Shown piece by piece: positions 57,187 through 64,000 of a stretch of DNA of 64,000 bases; position 1 is the stretch's first letter, and each line of letters opens with the position of its first letter. Source of the stretch: Streptococcus minor DSM 17118 (lineage in GTDB: Bacteria > Bacillota > Bacilli > Lactobacillales > Streptococcaceae); assembly GCF_000377005.1 (NCBI RefSeq), contig NZ_AQYB01000031.1, positions 1-64,000 of the forward strand, read 5' to 3'. The position numbers were made by a program, and so were the translations under genes. The notes under the pieces are model-generated. The model had not been told where the DNA came from. It ran no database searches and worked only from the letters and a program-made list of their open reading frames with translations.

Positions 57187-57231
57187 AAAAAGGATGGCGC
57201 CCATTCTAATATAGGGTGTCATCCTTTTTTA
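57187..57231. terminator. bidirectional terminator between the quinone operon and scrR
   Basis: AAAAAGGATG-gcg-CC / GG-gtgt-CATCCTTTTTT with A and T runs. Upstream 57090-57165 holds a further imperfect repeat (AGCGCACTTCA / TGGAGTGCTTTT). Confidence 0.75.
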
Positions 57232-57257
57232 TTTGCTTTGGAGGATAAGTTGTGTTT

Positions 57258-58223
57258 CTAGATGCTTTTTCCAGGAAGGAGAGAGATGGGCAGGGTATAC
57301 TCTAAAGATGAGGTAGGATTCCCATTGATTTTCTGAATGAGAAGATCGACCATCAGTTTGGCAATATCAGAGATGGGTTGCTTGATACTGGTTAGATTGG
57401 GAACATAGTGTTCGATGAAACTCGTCCCATCATAGCCAATAATTTTTAATTGTTCCGGAACAGAGATACCAAGATCATCCGCTATTTTCATAATCAATAA
57501 TGCCGTCATATCGTCAGAGGCAAAGATGCCATCTGGTTTTAAATGTTCAATGAGCGACTTAATCTCCATTTTTTTCCTTGTTGGTGAAAAATCGCTGGAA
57601 ATATTGATGTAGGTTGCCTGGGGAAGGACGGTGCTAAAGCCAATTCTTCGCCGTGTGGTTGGGGAATCACTGTCATCGTTACCAGTAATCATAAGGATAT
57701 TTTGACAACCGTTTTTTACCAAGGTTTCAGCAGCTAGTACTCCACCTGAAAAGTTATCAGAAGAGACTACAGGGATATTTGGTGATAGGTTTCGGTCAAA
57801 AGAAATAATTGGGGCCGTCACACGATTATAGTCTGAAATACCCAAATTGTGGCTACTTGAAATGATGCCATCAACTTGATTTGCCTCTAGCATTTCTAAA
57901 TATTCTTTTTCCTTGGTTGAGTTGTGCTCACTATTGCAGAGGATTGTCTTATATCCATAGCGGAAAAATTCTTTTTCAAGGGATTCAATCAATTCTGCAT
58001 AGAAAACATTGCTAATGTTGGGGAAAATCAGACCGACTAATTTGGCGGACTTGCCTTGTAGGCTACGTGCTAAATTGTTGGGACGATAGCCCAGTTCTCT
58101 CATGGCTTGATTAACCTTATCTATTGTTTTCTGAGAGAGGTATCCTTTTTTGTTAATTACCCTAGAAACAGTTGTTGGACTGACTCCAGCCAAGGCAGCG
58201 ACATCAGTTAGTTTTGCGACCAT
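57258..58223 (-). CDS. scrR: LacI-family sucrose operon repressor
   Basis: 321 residues. DNA-binding head KLTDVAALAGVSPTTVSRVI with hinge YRPNNLARSLQGKSAKLVGL, then the periplasmic-binding-like core (ISFDRNLSPNIPVVSSDNF, DGIFASDDMTALL, IIGYDGTSFIEHYVPNLTSI). It sits downstream of scrB and overlaps it by 20 bases, the standard scrBR arrangement. Expected to bind the AAACGTTT-type operators in the scrB-scrA spacer and to respond to a sucrose-derived sugar. Confidence 0.92.
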   Translation of the reverse strand: MVAKLTDVAALAGVSPTTVSRVINKKGYLSQKTIDKVNQAMRELGYRPNNLARSLQGKSAKLVGLIFPNISNVFYAELIESLEKEFFRYGYKTILCNSEHNSTKEKEYLEMLEANQVDGIISSSHNLGISDYNRVTAPIISFDRNLSPNIPVVSSDNFSGGVLAAETLVKNGCQNILMITGNDDSDSPTTRRRIGFSTVLPQATYINISSDFSPTRKKMEIKSLIEHLKPDGIFASDDMTALLIMKIADDLGISVPEQLKIIGYDGTSFIEHYVPNLTSIKQPISDIAKLMVDLLIQKINGNPTSSLEYTLPISLLPGKSI

Positions 58224-59661
58224 AGTCTAATTCGTAGTAAGTTCCAGAAATGCTTCCACTTTTAATTGTAATGCCAGATTGAGTTTCATGTGGGAAGACA
58301 CGACCCGAAAATACTTTTTCTCCTTTATTGATAAAGATTTCAAAAACAGAGCGGTCAATAAAGATGTTAAACTTTAAGGCTCCAGGTTCAATTGTACACG
58401 AACGTGTTTGACCAAATTCGATGGCGTATTGCTCTCCAGCTTGGCTCCGGTCAACCGTAATCAGACCGTTTTGCGTATCTGCTAGAATTTTTAAACCATG
58501 CCCATCTTCATCAGAGAAGAGCAGAAATTCAGCCTGTGTATCGGCAGCAATATCTAGCTCCAATTCGTAGATATTATTGGTTTTAGATTTATCCGTAAAT
58601 GGTGAGCCTTGGTCCTTTCTCAAGCTAGTAATGGCTTCGACAGGATATTGATAGAGTTTACCATCTTTAATGGTGAGTTCTTTTACCAGAGAAAGAACTC
58701 CCTGATAATCAAATCGATCAGTGGGATAGGAAATGTCTGGTAGACCTAACCAGCTCACTGTCAAGGCCCGTCCGTCAGGAGCGTTAAAACCTTGGGTTGC
58801 ATAGGCCTCAAAACCATAATCTAAATTGTGAATCTCAGAAGGATTGATGAGGGCAGCATTTTCTGTATCAAAGCTATCTGCGATTTTGTACATATTTGGA
58901 TAAATGTTGTCGTAAGGATAGATAGTTTTATCCATGCCCTGAGGACAGTAGAGAAGGACGGGTTGTTTGTCTACAAAGACCAAATTTGGACATTCAATCA
59001 TATAAGAAGTCAGATCGTTCTGGAAGTCCAAATCTCCAACGAATGTCCAATTGCAATAGTCGCTGTTTTGGGCTTTATATAGTTTGACAATCCCTTTTTT
59101 CTGAATATCTTGGGCACCGATGATGGTGTAGTATTCACCTTCATGAAAAAAAATCTGTGGATCGCGGAAATGGTCGGTCACATCTTCTGGTTGAGCAATA
59201 AGGGTTTGTGGTACTTTTTCCCAATTTCCGTCACTATCAAGTAGAACACCATTTTGGTAGGTTTGTCGCATCCAGTTTTCATCGCGGACATTTCCTGTGT
59301 AAAAAATGAAGAGTTTATCTCCAAATTGCATGGCAGAACCAGAGTACATTCCGTGGCTATCTAGTGGAGTGTTGGGCGTTAAGACAGTGCCAGTTTCTTC
59401 AAAATGTACTAGATCAGTTGATTCTGTCTGGACCCAAGATTTGAGACCATGGGCAGCGCCAAACGGGAAATACTGATAAAAGAGTTGCCACTTGCCTTTG
59501 AAAAACGAGAACCCATTAGGGTCATTTAAGAGGCCATAAGGTGGCTCAATGTGAAAATGGGTATGCCAAGGTGACTTAGCAGCATTTTCTTTAATTTTTT
59601 TGATTTCTTCTTCGGTCCAGTCCTCATAAGGTTTGTAGCGTTGTTCAGTCGTAAGGGGCAT
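58204..59661 (-). CDS. scrB: sucrose-6-phosphate hydrolase (GH32)
   Basis: 485 residues from ATG 59661 (MPLTTEQRYKPYEDWTEEEI); TTGGAGG stands just before it, and the in-frame TTG 59673 is part of that ribosome site. GH32 motifs: nucleophile Asp in PYGLLNDPNGFSFFKGKW, transition-state Asp in DHFRDPQIFFHEG, and acid/base Glu in MIECPNLVFV. Splits sucrose-6-phosphate to glucose-6-phosphate and fructose. Diverges from scrA. Confidence 0.94.
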   Translation of the reverse strand: MPLTTEQRYKPYEDWTEEEIKKIKENAAKSPWHTHFHIEPPYGLLNDPNGFSFFKGKWQLFYQYFPFGAAHGLKSWVQTESTDLVHFEETGTVLTPNTPLDSHGMYSGSAMQFGDKLFIFYTGNVRDENWMRQTYQNGVLLDSDGNWEKVPQTLIAQPEDVTDHFRDPQIFFHEGEYYTIIGAQDIQKKGIVKLYKAQNSDYCNWTFVGDLDFQNDLTSYMIECPNLVFVDKQPVLLYCPQGMDKTIYPYDNIYPNMYKIADSFDTENAALINPSEIHNLDYGFEAYATQGFNAPDGRALTVSWLGLPDISYPTDRFDYQGVLSLVKELTIKDGKLYQYPVEAITSLRKDQGSPFTDKSKTNNIYELELDIAADTQAEFLLFSDEDGHGLKILADTQNGLITVDRSQAGEQYAIEFGQTRSCTIEPGALKFNIFIDRSVFEIFINKGEKVFSGRVFPHETQSGITIKSGSISGTYYELDYGRKTN

Positions 59662-59694
59662 ATTTTCCTCCAAAATAAGAAATATCTTTATTAT

Positions 59695-59723
59695 ATATTA
59701 AACGTTTTCATCTTAAAAATCAA
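59695..59723 (-). promoter_or_regulatory. scrB promoter with internal ScrR operator
   Basis: Minus strand TTGATT (59718-59723), 17-base spacer, TAATAT (59695-59700). The spacer holds AAACGTTTT (59700-59708 on the plus strand). Confidence 0.7.
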
Positions 59724-59763
59724 ATAATATCAATAAAAATAAAAAAATGATAAAAAAACCTGC

Positions 59764-59829
59764 AAAACGTTTGACATAAAAAAGAAAAATGATATAATTG
59801 AAACATAGAAAGTTTTGAAAACACTTTCA
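59764..59829 (+). promoter_or_regulatory. scrA promoter with ScrR operator and cre-like site
   Basis: AAAACGTTT (59764-59772) overlaps the -35 TTGACA (59771-59776); 16-base spacer, -10 TATAAT (59793-59798). TGAAAACACTTTCA (59816-59829) downstream resembles a CcpA catabolite-response element. Together: repression without sucrose and catabolite control by glucose. Confidence 0.75.
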
Positions 59830-59859
59830 AAGAAAAAATATTTAAGGAGATTTTTGCAA

Positions 59860-61755
59860 ATGACTAATACTGAAATTGCAAAAAAAGTCATTGAAGCCCT
59901 CGGTGGTGTTGAGAACGTTAACAGTGTTGCTCACTGTGCGACTCGCCTCCGTGTCATGGTTAAAGATGAGTCCATTATCGACAAGGATACAGTCGAGAAC
60001 ATTGAAAAAGTACAGGGTGCTTTCTTTAATTCAGGACAATACCAAATCATCTTTGGAACAGGTACTGTCAACAAAATTTATGACGAAGTTGTAGCGCTTG
60101 GTTTACCAACGGCAACAAAAGCTGAAATGAAGGCCGAAGCTGGCAAACAAGGAAATTTCTTCCAACGCTCCATCCGTACCTTTGGTGATGTGTTTGTACC
60201 GCTCCTTCCAGCTATAGTAGCAACTGGTCTCTTTATGGGACTGCGTGGTCTTTTGACACAAGAAGCTATTATGCAAGCCATGGGCATTAACGAGTGGAAT
60301 GCAGACTTTATTACCTATACTCAAATTTTAACAGATACAGCCTTTATCATCCTACCAGCCTTGGTAGTATGGTCAACCTTCCGTGTATTCGGTGGGAACC
60401 AAACAATCGGTATCGTTCTTGGTATGATGCTGATTTCTGGCTCATTACCTAATGCTTGGGCGGTTGCTTCAGGTGGAGATGTTTCACCGCAAATCTTCTT
60501 TGGATTTATCCCTGTTGTAGGTCTTCAAGGTTCAGTTCTTCCAGCCTTTGTTATCGGTTTGGTTGGTGCGAAATTTGAAAAAGCAGTTCGTAAAGTAGTT
60601 CCAGAAGTTTTGGATCTTTTGGTGACACCGTTTATCACTCTTCTTGTGATGTCGATTCTTGGACTTTTTGTGATTGGGCCTGTCTTCCACGTGGTTGAAA
60701 ACTATATCTTAGCAGGAACCAATATCATCTTAGGATTACCATTTGGTTTGGCTGGTTTGATTATTGGTGGAGTTCACCAAATCATTGTCGTATCAGGTGT
60801 TCACCACGTCTTCAACCTTCTGGAAATTCAACTACTTGCTAATGAAGGAATGAACCCGTTTAACGCTATCATCACGGCAGCGATGACTGCCCAAGGTGCT
60901 GCAACGGTAGCAGTTGGATTTAAGACAAAGAATCCTAAATTGAAAGCTCTGGCTTTCCCAGCTGCCCTCTCTGCCTTTCTCGGTATTACTGAGCCAGCAA
61001 TCTTCGGTGTTAACTTGCGTTACCGCAAACCATTCTTCCTATCATTGATTGCGGGTGCTATCGGCGGAGCTTTTGCTTCTATCCTTGGTTTGGCAGGAAC
61101 TGGTTCTGGTATCACCATTATCCCAGGAACCCTTCTTTATGTGAATCAATTGCCACAATATCTCCTCATGGTAGCAGTATCCTTTGCTCTTGGCTTTGCT
61201 TTGACTTACATGTTTGGTTATGAAGATGAAGTAACTGAAGGAGTAGCTCCAGCAAAAAAGCCTGAGGCTTCAGTCGTTTCAACTCCACTTATTGAAGTTG
61301 CTGAAGAAACGCTCGTATCTCCACTTTCGGGTGAAGTAGTTGCACTTGAAAATGTCAATGATCCAGTCTTCTCATCTGGTGCAATGGGTAAAGGTCTGGC
61401 TATCAAGCCAACTGAAGGTGTTGTATATGCTCCAGCGGATGCAGAAGTAACGATCGCTTTTGAAACTGGTCATGCTTACGGCTTGAAAACAGCGAGTGGT
61501 GCAGAGCTCTTGATTCATATCGGTATTGACACGGTCTCAATGGATGGCAATGGTTTTGAAAAATTGGTAGCAGCTGGTGATAAGGTCAAAGCTGGTACCC
61601 CAATCGCTCGATTTGATTCAAATAAAATTGCTGCAGCTGGTTTGGAAGACACTACGATGGTCATCGTCACCAATACAGCAGATTTCACAATTGTTGACAG
61701 CTTGGCTCAAGGGACAATTGCTCACGGAGCAAACTTCCTTAAAGTTGTAAAATAA
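59860..61755 (+). CDS. scrA: sucrose-specific PTS transporter, IIBCA
   Basis: 631 residues from ATG 59860 (MTNTEIAKKVIEALGGVENV), TAAGGAG upstream; an in-frame start at 59815 lies in the cre-like site. IIB domain with phosphocysteine in NSVAHCATRLRVMVKDE, IIC domain (~110-460) with about ten membrane segments, GGVHQIIVVSGVHHVFN and LGITEPAIFGVNLRYRKPF, then a flexible linker and the IIA domain with phosphohistidine in LLIHIGIDTVSMDGNGF. Imports sucrose as sucrose-6-phosphate. Confidence 0.95.
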   Translation: MTNTEIAKKVIEALGGVENVNSVAHCATRLRVMVKDESIIDKDTVENIEKVQGAFFNSGQYQIIFGTGTVNKIYDEVVALGLPTATKAEMKAEAGKQGNFFQRSIRTFGDVFVPLLPAIVATGLFMGLRGLLTQEAIMQAMGINEWNADFITYTQILTDTAFIILPALVVWSTFRVFGGNQTIGIVLGMMLISGSLPNAWAVASGGDVSPQIFFGFIPVVGLQGSVLPAFVIGLVGAKFEKAVRKVVPEVLDLLVTPFITLLVMSILGLFVIGPVFHVVENYILAGTNIILGLPFGLAGLIIGGVHQIIVVSGVHHVFNLLEIQLLANEGMNPFNAIITAAMTAQGAATVAVGFKTKNPKLKALAFPAALSAFLGITEPAIFGVNLRYRKPFFLSLIAGAIGGAFASILGLAGTGSGITIIPGTLLYVNQLPQYLLMVAVSFALGFALTYMFGYEDEVTEGVAPAKKPEASVVSTPLIEVAEETLVSPLSGEVVALENVNDPVFSSGAMGKGLAIKPTEGVVYAPADAEVTIAFETGHAYGLKTASGAELLIHIGIDTVSMDGNGFEKLVAAGDKVKAGTPIARFDSNKIAAAGLEDTTMVIVTNTADFTIVDSLAQGTIAHGANFLKVVK

Positions 61756-61761
61756 ATCATG

Positions 61762-61786
61762 GAAAAAGGCGGGTGCCTTTTTCTTC
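61762..61786 (+). terminator. terminator of scrA
   Basis: GAAAAAGGC gggt GCCTTTTTC. Confidence 0.85.
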
Positions 61787-61836
61787 TATCCAGATTTTTG
61801 CTATAATCAATCTAAAGAGATAAAAGGAGGATCAAG

Positions 61837-62715
61837 ATGACAAAGTTGTATGGCAGTGTAGAAGCTGGTGGCACCAAGTTTGTCTGTGCTGTTGGAGATG
61901 AGAGTTTCCAAATTGTTGAAAAAACACAGTTCCCAACAACAACACCTTATGAAACCATTGAACGGACTGTGGAATTTTTCAAGCGTTATGAAGACCGCTT
62001 AGCTGGCATCGCCATTGGCTCCTTTGGACCGATAGATATTGACCCTAATTCACAAACATACGGATATATTACTTCTACCCCAAAACCACATTGGTCAAAT
62101 GTTGACTTACTAGGTTTGATAGCCAAGAAGTTTACCATTCCTTTCTATTTTACGACCGATGTTAATTCATCAGCCTTTGGTGAAACTTTGGTTCGTAAAG
62201 GGGTTAAGAGTTTAGTATACTATACTATCGGTACAGGAATCGGTGCTGGAGCCATTCAAAATGGTGAGTTTATCGGTGGATTAGGTCATACCGAAGCAGG
62301 TCATACCTATGTGGCTCTTCATCCTTATGATATCAAACATGAGTTCAATGGTATGTGTCCGTTTCATAATGGATGCTTGGAAGGTTTGGCAGCGGGTCCA
62401 TCTTTAGAAGGTCGCACTGGGATTCGTGGTGAAATGATTGAGCTCAATTCGGAAGTCTGGGATGTTCAGGCCTACTACATCGCTCAAGCAGCTGTTCAAG
62501 CAACGCTTCTCTACCGTCCACAAGTCATCGTCTTTGGTGGTGGTGTGATGGGACAAGAGCATATGCTCAACCGCGTCCGTGAAAAATTTACTGGCCTGAT
62601 GAATAGTTATCTGCCTGTTCCAGATGTTAAAGAGTATATCGTAACTCCAGCTGTATCAGAAAATGGCTCTGCCACATTGGGGAACTTTGCTTTAGCCAAA
62701 CAGATTTCAAAATAA
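61837..62715 (+). CDS. scrK: fructokinase (ROK family)
   Basis: 292 residues. YGSVEAGGTKFVCAVGDESF (ATP-binding), IAIGSFGPIDID, the sugar site GIGAGAIQNGEFIGGLGHTE and the zinc motif GHTY ... MCPFHNGCLEGLAAGPSLE typical of ROK fructokinases. Phosphorylates the fructose released by ScrB. Own weak promoter (GCTATAATC) behind the scrA terminator; ribosome site AAAGGAGG. Confidence 0.93.
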   Translation: MTKLYGSVEAGGTKFVCAVGDESFQIVEKTQFPTTTPYETIERTVEFFKRYEDRLAGIAIGSFGPIDIDPNSQTYGYITSTPKPHWSNVDLLGLIAKKFTIPFYFTTDVNSSAFGETLVRKGVKSLVYYTIGTGIGAGAIQNGEFIGGLGHTEAGHTYVALHPYDIKHEFNGMCPFHNGCLEGLAAGPSLEGRTGIRGEMIELNSEVWDVQAYYIAQAAVQATLLYRPQVIVFGGGVMGQEHMLNRVREKFTGLMNSYLPVPDVKEYIVTPAVSENGSATLGNFALAKQISK

Positions 62716-62720
62716 GTTTT

Positions 62721-62755
62721 GGAACCAGTCAAATAGTGTGGCTGGTTCTTTTTAT
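62721..62755 (+). terminator. terminator of scrK
   Basis: GGAACCAG / CTGGTTCTTTTT stem with a 12-base loop. Confidence 0.8.
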
Positions 62756-62816
62756 TCTAGAAAACAATTCAAAAATTTGGTATGATAGCCTTAACAAAAG
62801 AAATTGGAGATGAGCT

Positions 62817-63758
62817 ATGGCAGAACCATTGTTTTTAAAATCTGTGATGCAGGAAAAGATCTGGGGTGGCAATCGTCTGGAAACGGAGTTTGGCTATGAC
62901 ATCCCCAGCCAGACAACGGGAGAATATTGGGCAATATCTGCCCATCCCAATGGGGTTTCCTTTGTTGCAAATGGTCGTTATGAGGGAACACCTCTAGATA
63001 CTCTCTATGCAGAGCACAGGGAATTATTTGGCAATAGTGAGAGTCCAGTCTTTCCTCTCTTAACCAAGATCCTGGATGCTAACGACTGGCTCTCCGTTCA
63101 AGTTCATCCCGACGATGCTTATGGTTTGGAGCATGAGGGTGAATTAGGCAAAACGGAATGTTGGTACATTATTGCAGCAGATGAAGGGGCAGAAATCATT
63201 TATGGGCACGAGGCTCAAAGTCGAACAGAATTAGCTCAGATGATTGAGGATAAAGAGTGGGATAGATTGCTGACTCGTGTGCCAGTCAAGGCTGGAGATT
63301 TCTTTTTTGTACCCAGTGGAACCATGCATGCCATAGGTAAGGGAATTATGATTTTGGAAACTCAGCAGTCCAGTGATACCACCTATCGTGTCTATGATTT
63401 TGAACGCAAGGATGATAAGGGGAATCTCCGCGAACTTCATATCCAGCAGTCTGTTGATGTTATGACAATTGGGGAAGTTGCTAATAGTCATCCGGATACA
63501 ATTGAATTGGCGGATGCTCACCTGACGACCTATGTTAGCAATGAGTTTTTCACCGTCTATAAGTGGGTAATTCATGGAGAATTGGCCATGAACAAACAGG
63601 CAGACTATTATTTACTTTCTGTTCTGGATGGACAGGGAGAATTGGAGATAGATGGACAAATCTATCATCTGAAAAAAGGGGCTCATTTTATTCTGACCAG
63701 CGACTGTCAAGACTGGATTTTCCGTGGTCATTTAGAGATGATTGTCAGCCACCCATAA
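62817..63758 (+). CDS. manA: mannose-6-phosphate isomerase, class I
   Basis: 313 residues, cupin fold of the short Firmicutes type. SVMQEKIWGGNRLETEFGY at the start, zinc ligands in WLSVQVHPDDAYGLEHEGEL and GKTECWYIIAADEGAEI, and FFVPSGTMHAIGKGIMILE. Interconverts mannose-6-P and fructose-6-P. Ends ILTSDCQDWIFRGHLEMIVS. Followed by a terminator and secA. Confidence 0.94.
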   Translation: MAEPLFLKSVMQEKIWGGNRLETEFGYDIPSQTTGEYWAISAHPNGVSFVANGRYEGTPLDTLYAEHRELFGNSESPVFPLLTKILDANDWLSVQVHPDDAYGLEHEGELGKTECWYIIAADEGAEIIYGHEAQSRTELAQMIEDKEWDRLLTRVPVKAGDFFFVPSGTMHAIGKGIMILETQQSSDTTYRVYDFERKDDKGNLRELHIQQSVDVMTIGEVANSHPDTIELADAHLTTYVSNEFFTVYKWVIHGELAMNKQADYYLLSVLDGQGELEIDGQIYHLKKGAHFILTSDCQDWIFRGHLEMIVSHP

Positions 63759-63766
63759 AAAAACAC

Positions 63767-63796
63767 AAAACAAGCTACTTGGCTTGTTTTTATTGT
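63767..63796 (+). terminator. terminator of manA
   Basis: AAAACAAGC tacttg GCTTGTTTT. Confidence 0.85.
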
Positions 63797-63928
63797 GAAA
63801 ATAATAATTTTCTCTTTTTGGTTTGTACAAAGAAAATACTTTTATGTAAGAGAGGGGTGAACCTTGATAAAACAATGCCAGTGTGGTACAATGTATTATT
63901 GAACTGAAATAAAAATAGGAAGTATAAA

Positions 63929-64000
63929 ATGGCAACAAATATTCTTCGCTCGCTCATTGAAAATGATAAAGGAGAGCTGAAAAAACTAGAAAAAATGGCT
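63929..64000 (+). CDS. secA: preprotein translocase ATPase SecA, N-terminal 24 residues (3' end outside window)
   Basis: ATG 63929 begins MATNILRSLIENDKGELKKL, which matches the start of streptococcal SecA (I/V-R-x-x-IENDKGELRKLEKMA). Ribosome site ATAGGAAG. The manA-secA order is common in streptococci. Only 24 codons are seen, so the call rests on the N-terminus and context. Confidence 0.8.
   Translation, partial: MATNILRSLIENDKGELKKLEKMA

Overview
The window is chromosomal DNA of a Streptococcus, most like the mitis/sanguinis part of the genus; I do not commit to a species. The evidence is AGGAGG-type ribosome sites, the mevalonate route to isopentenyl diphosphate, the hrcA-grpE-dnaK-dnaJ order under paired CIRCE operators, RpoE delta, PerR, a sortase-anchored LPXTG protein, and a sucrose cluster (scrRB/scrA/scrK) followed by manA and secA.

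Layout. (1) 1-4.4 kb is an accessory island. The 3' end of an Rhs-type polymorphic toxin carries a barnase-like RNase tip with all catalytic residues, followed by a barstar-like immunity gene. Behind it lie two displaced, broken toxin-tip cassettes: one has an in-frame 180-bp deletion and a frameshift, the other has in-frame amber codons. Each keeps an intact candidate immunity gene. Two truncated housekeeping fragments (DUF1697 and a TPR protein) and a degenerate copy of the rpmG 3' end mark recombination scars at the island edge. (2) 4.5-14.5 kb: thioesterase, L33/L32, hisS, DUF2871 protein, adhE with two Rex operators, a lipoprotein, thrC and a MATE exporter. (3) 14.6-20.5 kb: mevalonate operon (mvk-mvaD-pmk-fni) and an ACT/UPF0210 pair. 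(4) 20.7-27 kb: phosphatase and the heat-shock operon, with unusually long, hairpin-rich spacers before and after dnaK. (5) 27-35.9 kb: amidase, an amino-acid ABC transporter without a local ATPase gene, perR, a four-gene coupled cluster beginning with truA (possibly leaderless), tig and rpoE. (6) 36.2-50.5 kb: tRNA-Leu, fba, permease, rpmB, Asp23/fakA-like pair, rpsF-ssb-rpsR, a DUF1129 protein and corA on the minus strand, uvrA, and an LPXTG adhesin with three MucBP-type repeats. (7) 50.6-57.1 kb: M24 peptidase, efp, Asp23, nusB, then a MarR-controlled quinone/electrophile-resistance operon with two palindromic operators. (8) 57.2-64 kb: sucrose uptake and catabolism, manA and the start of secA.

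Most of the window is ordinary core genome. The unusual parts are the eroding Rhs cassette array and the repeated, partly covarying hairpins between dnaK and dnaJ.
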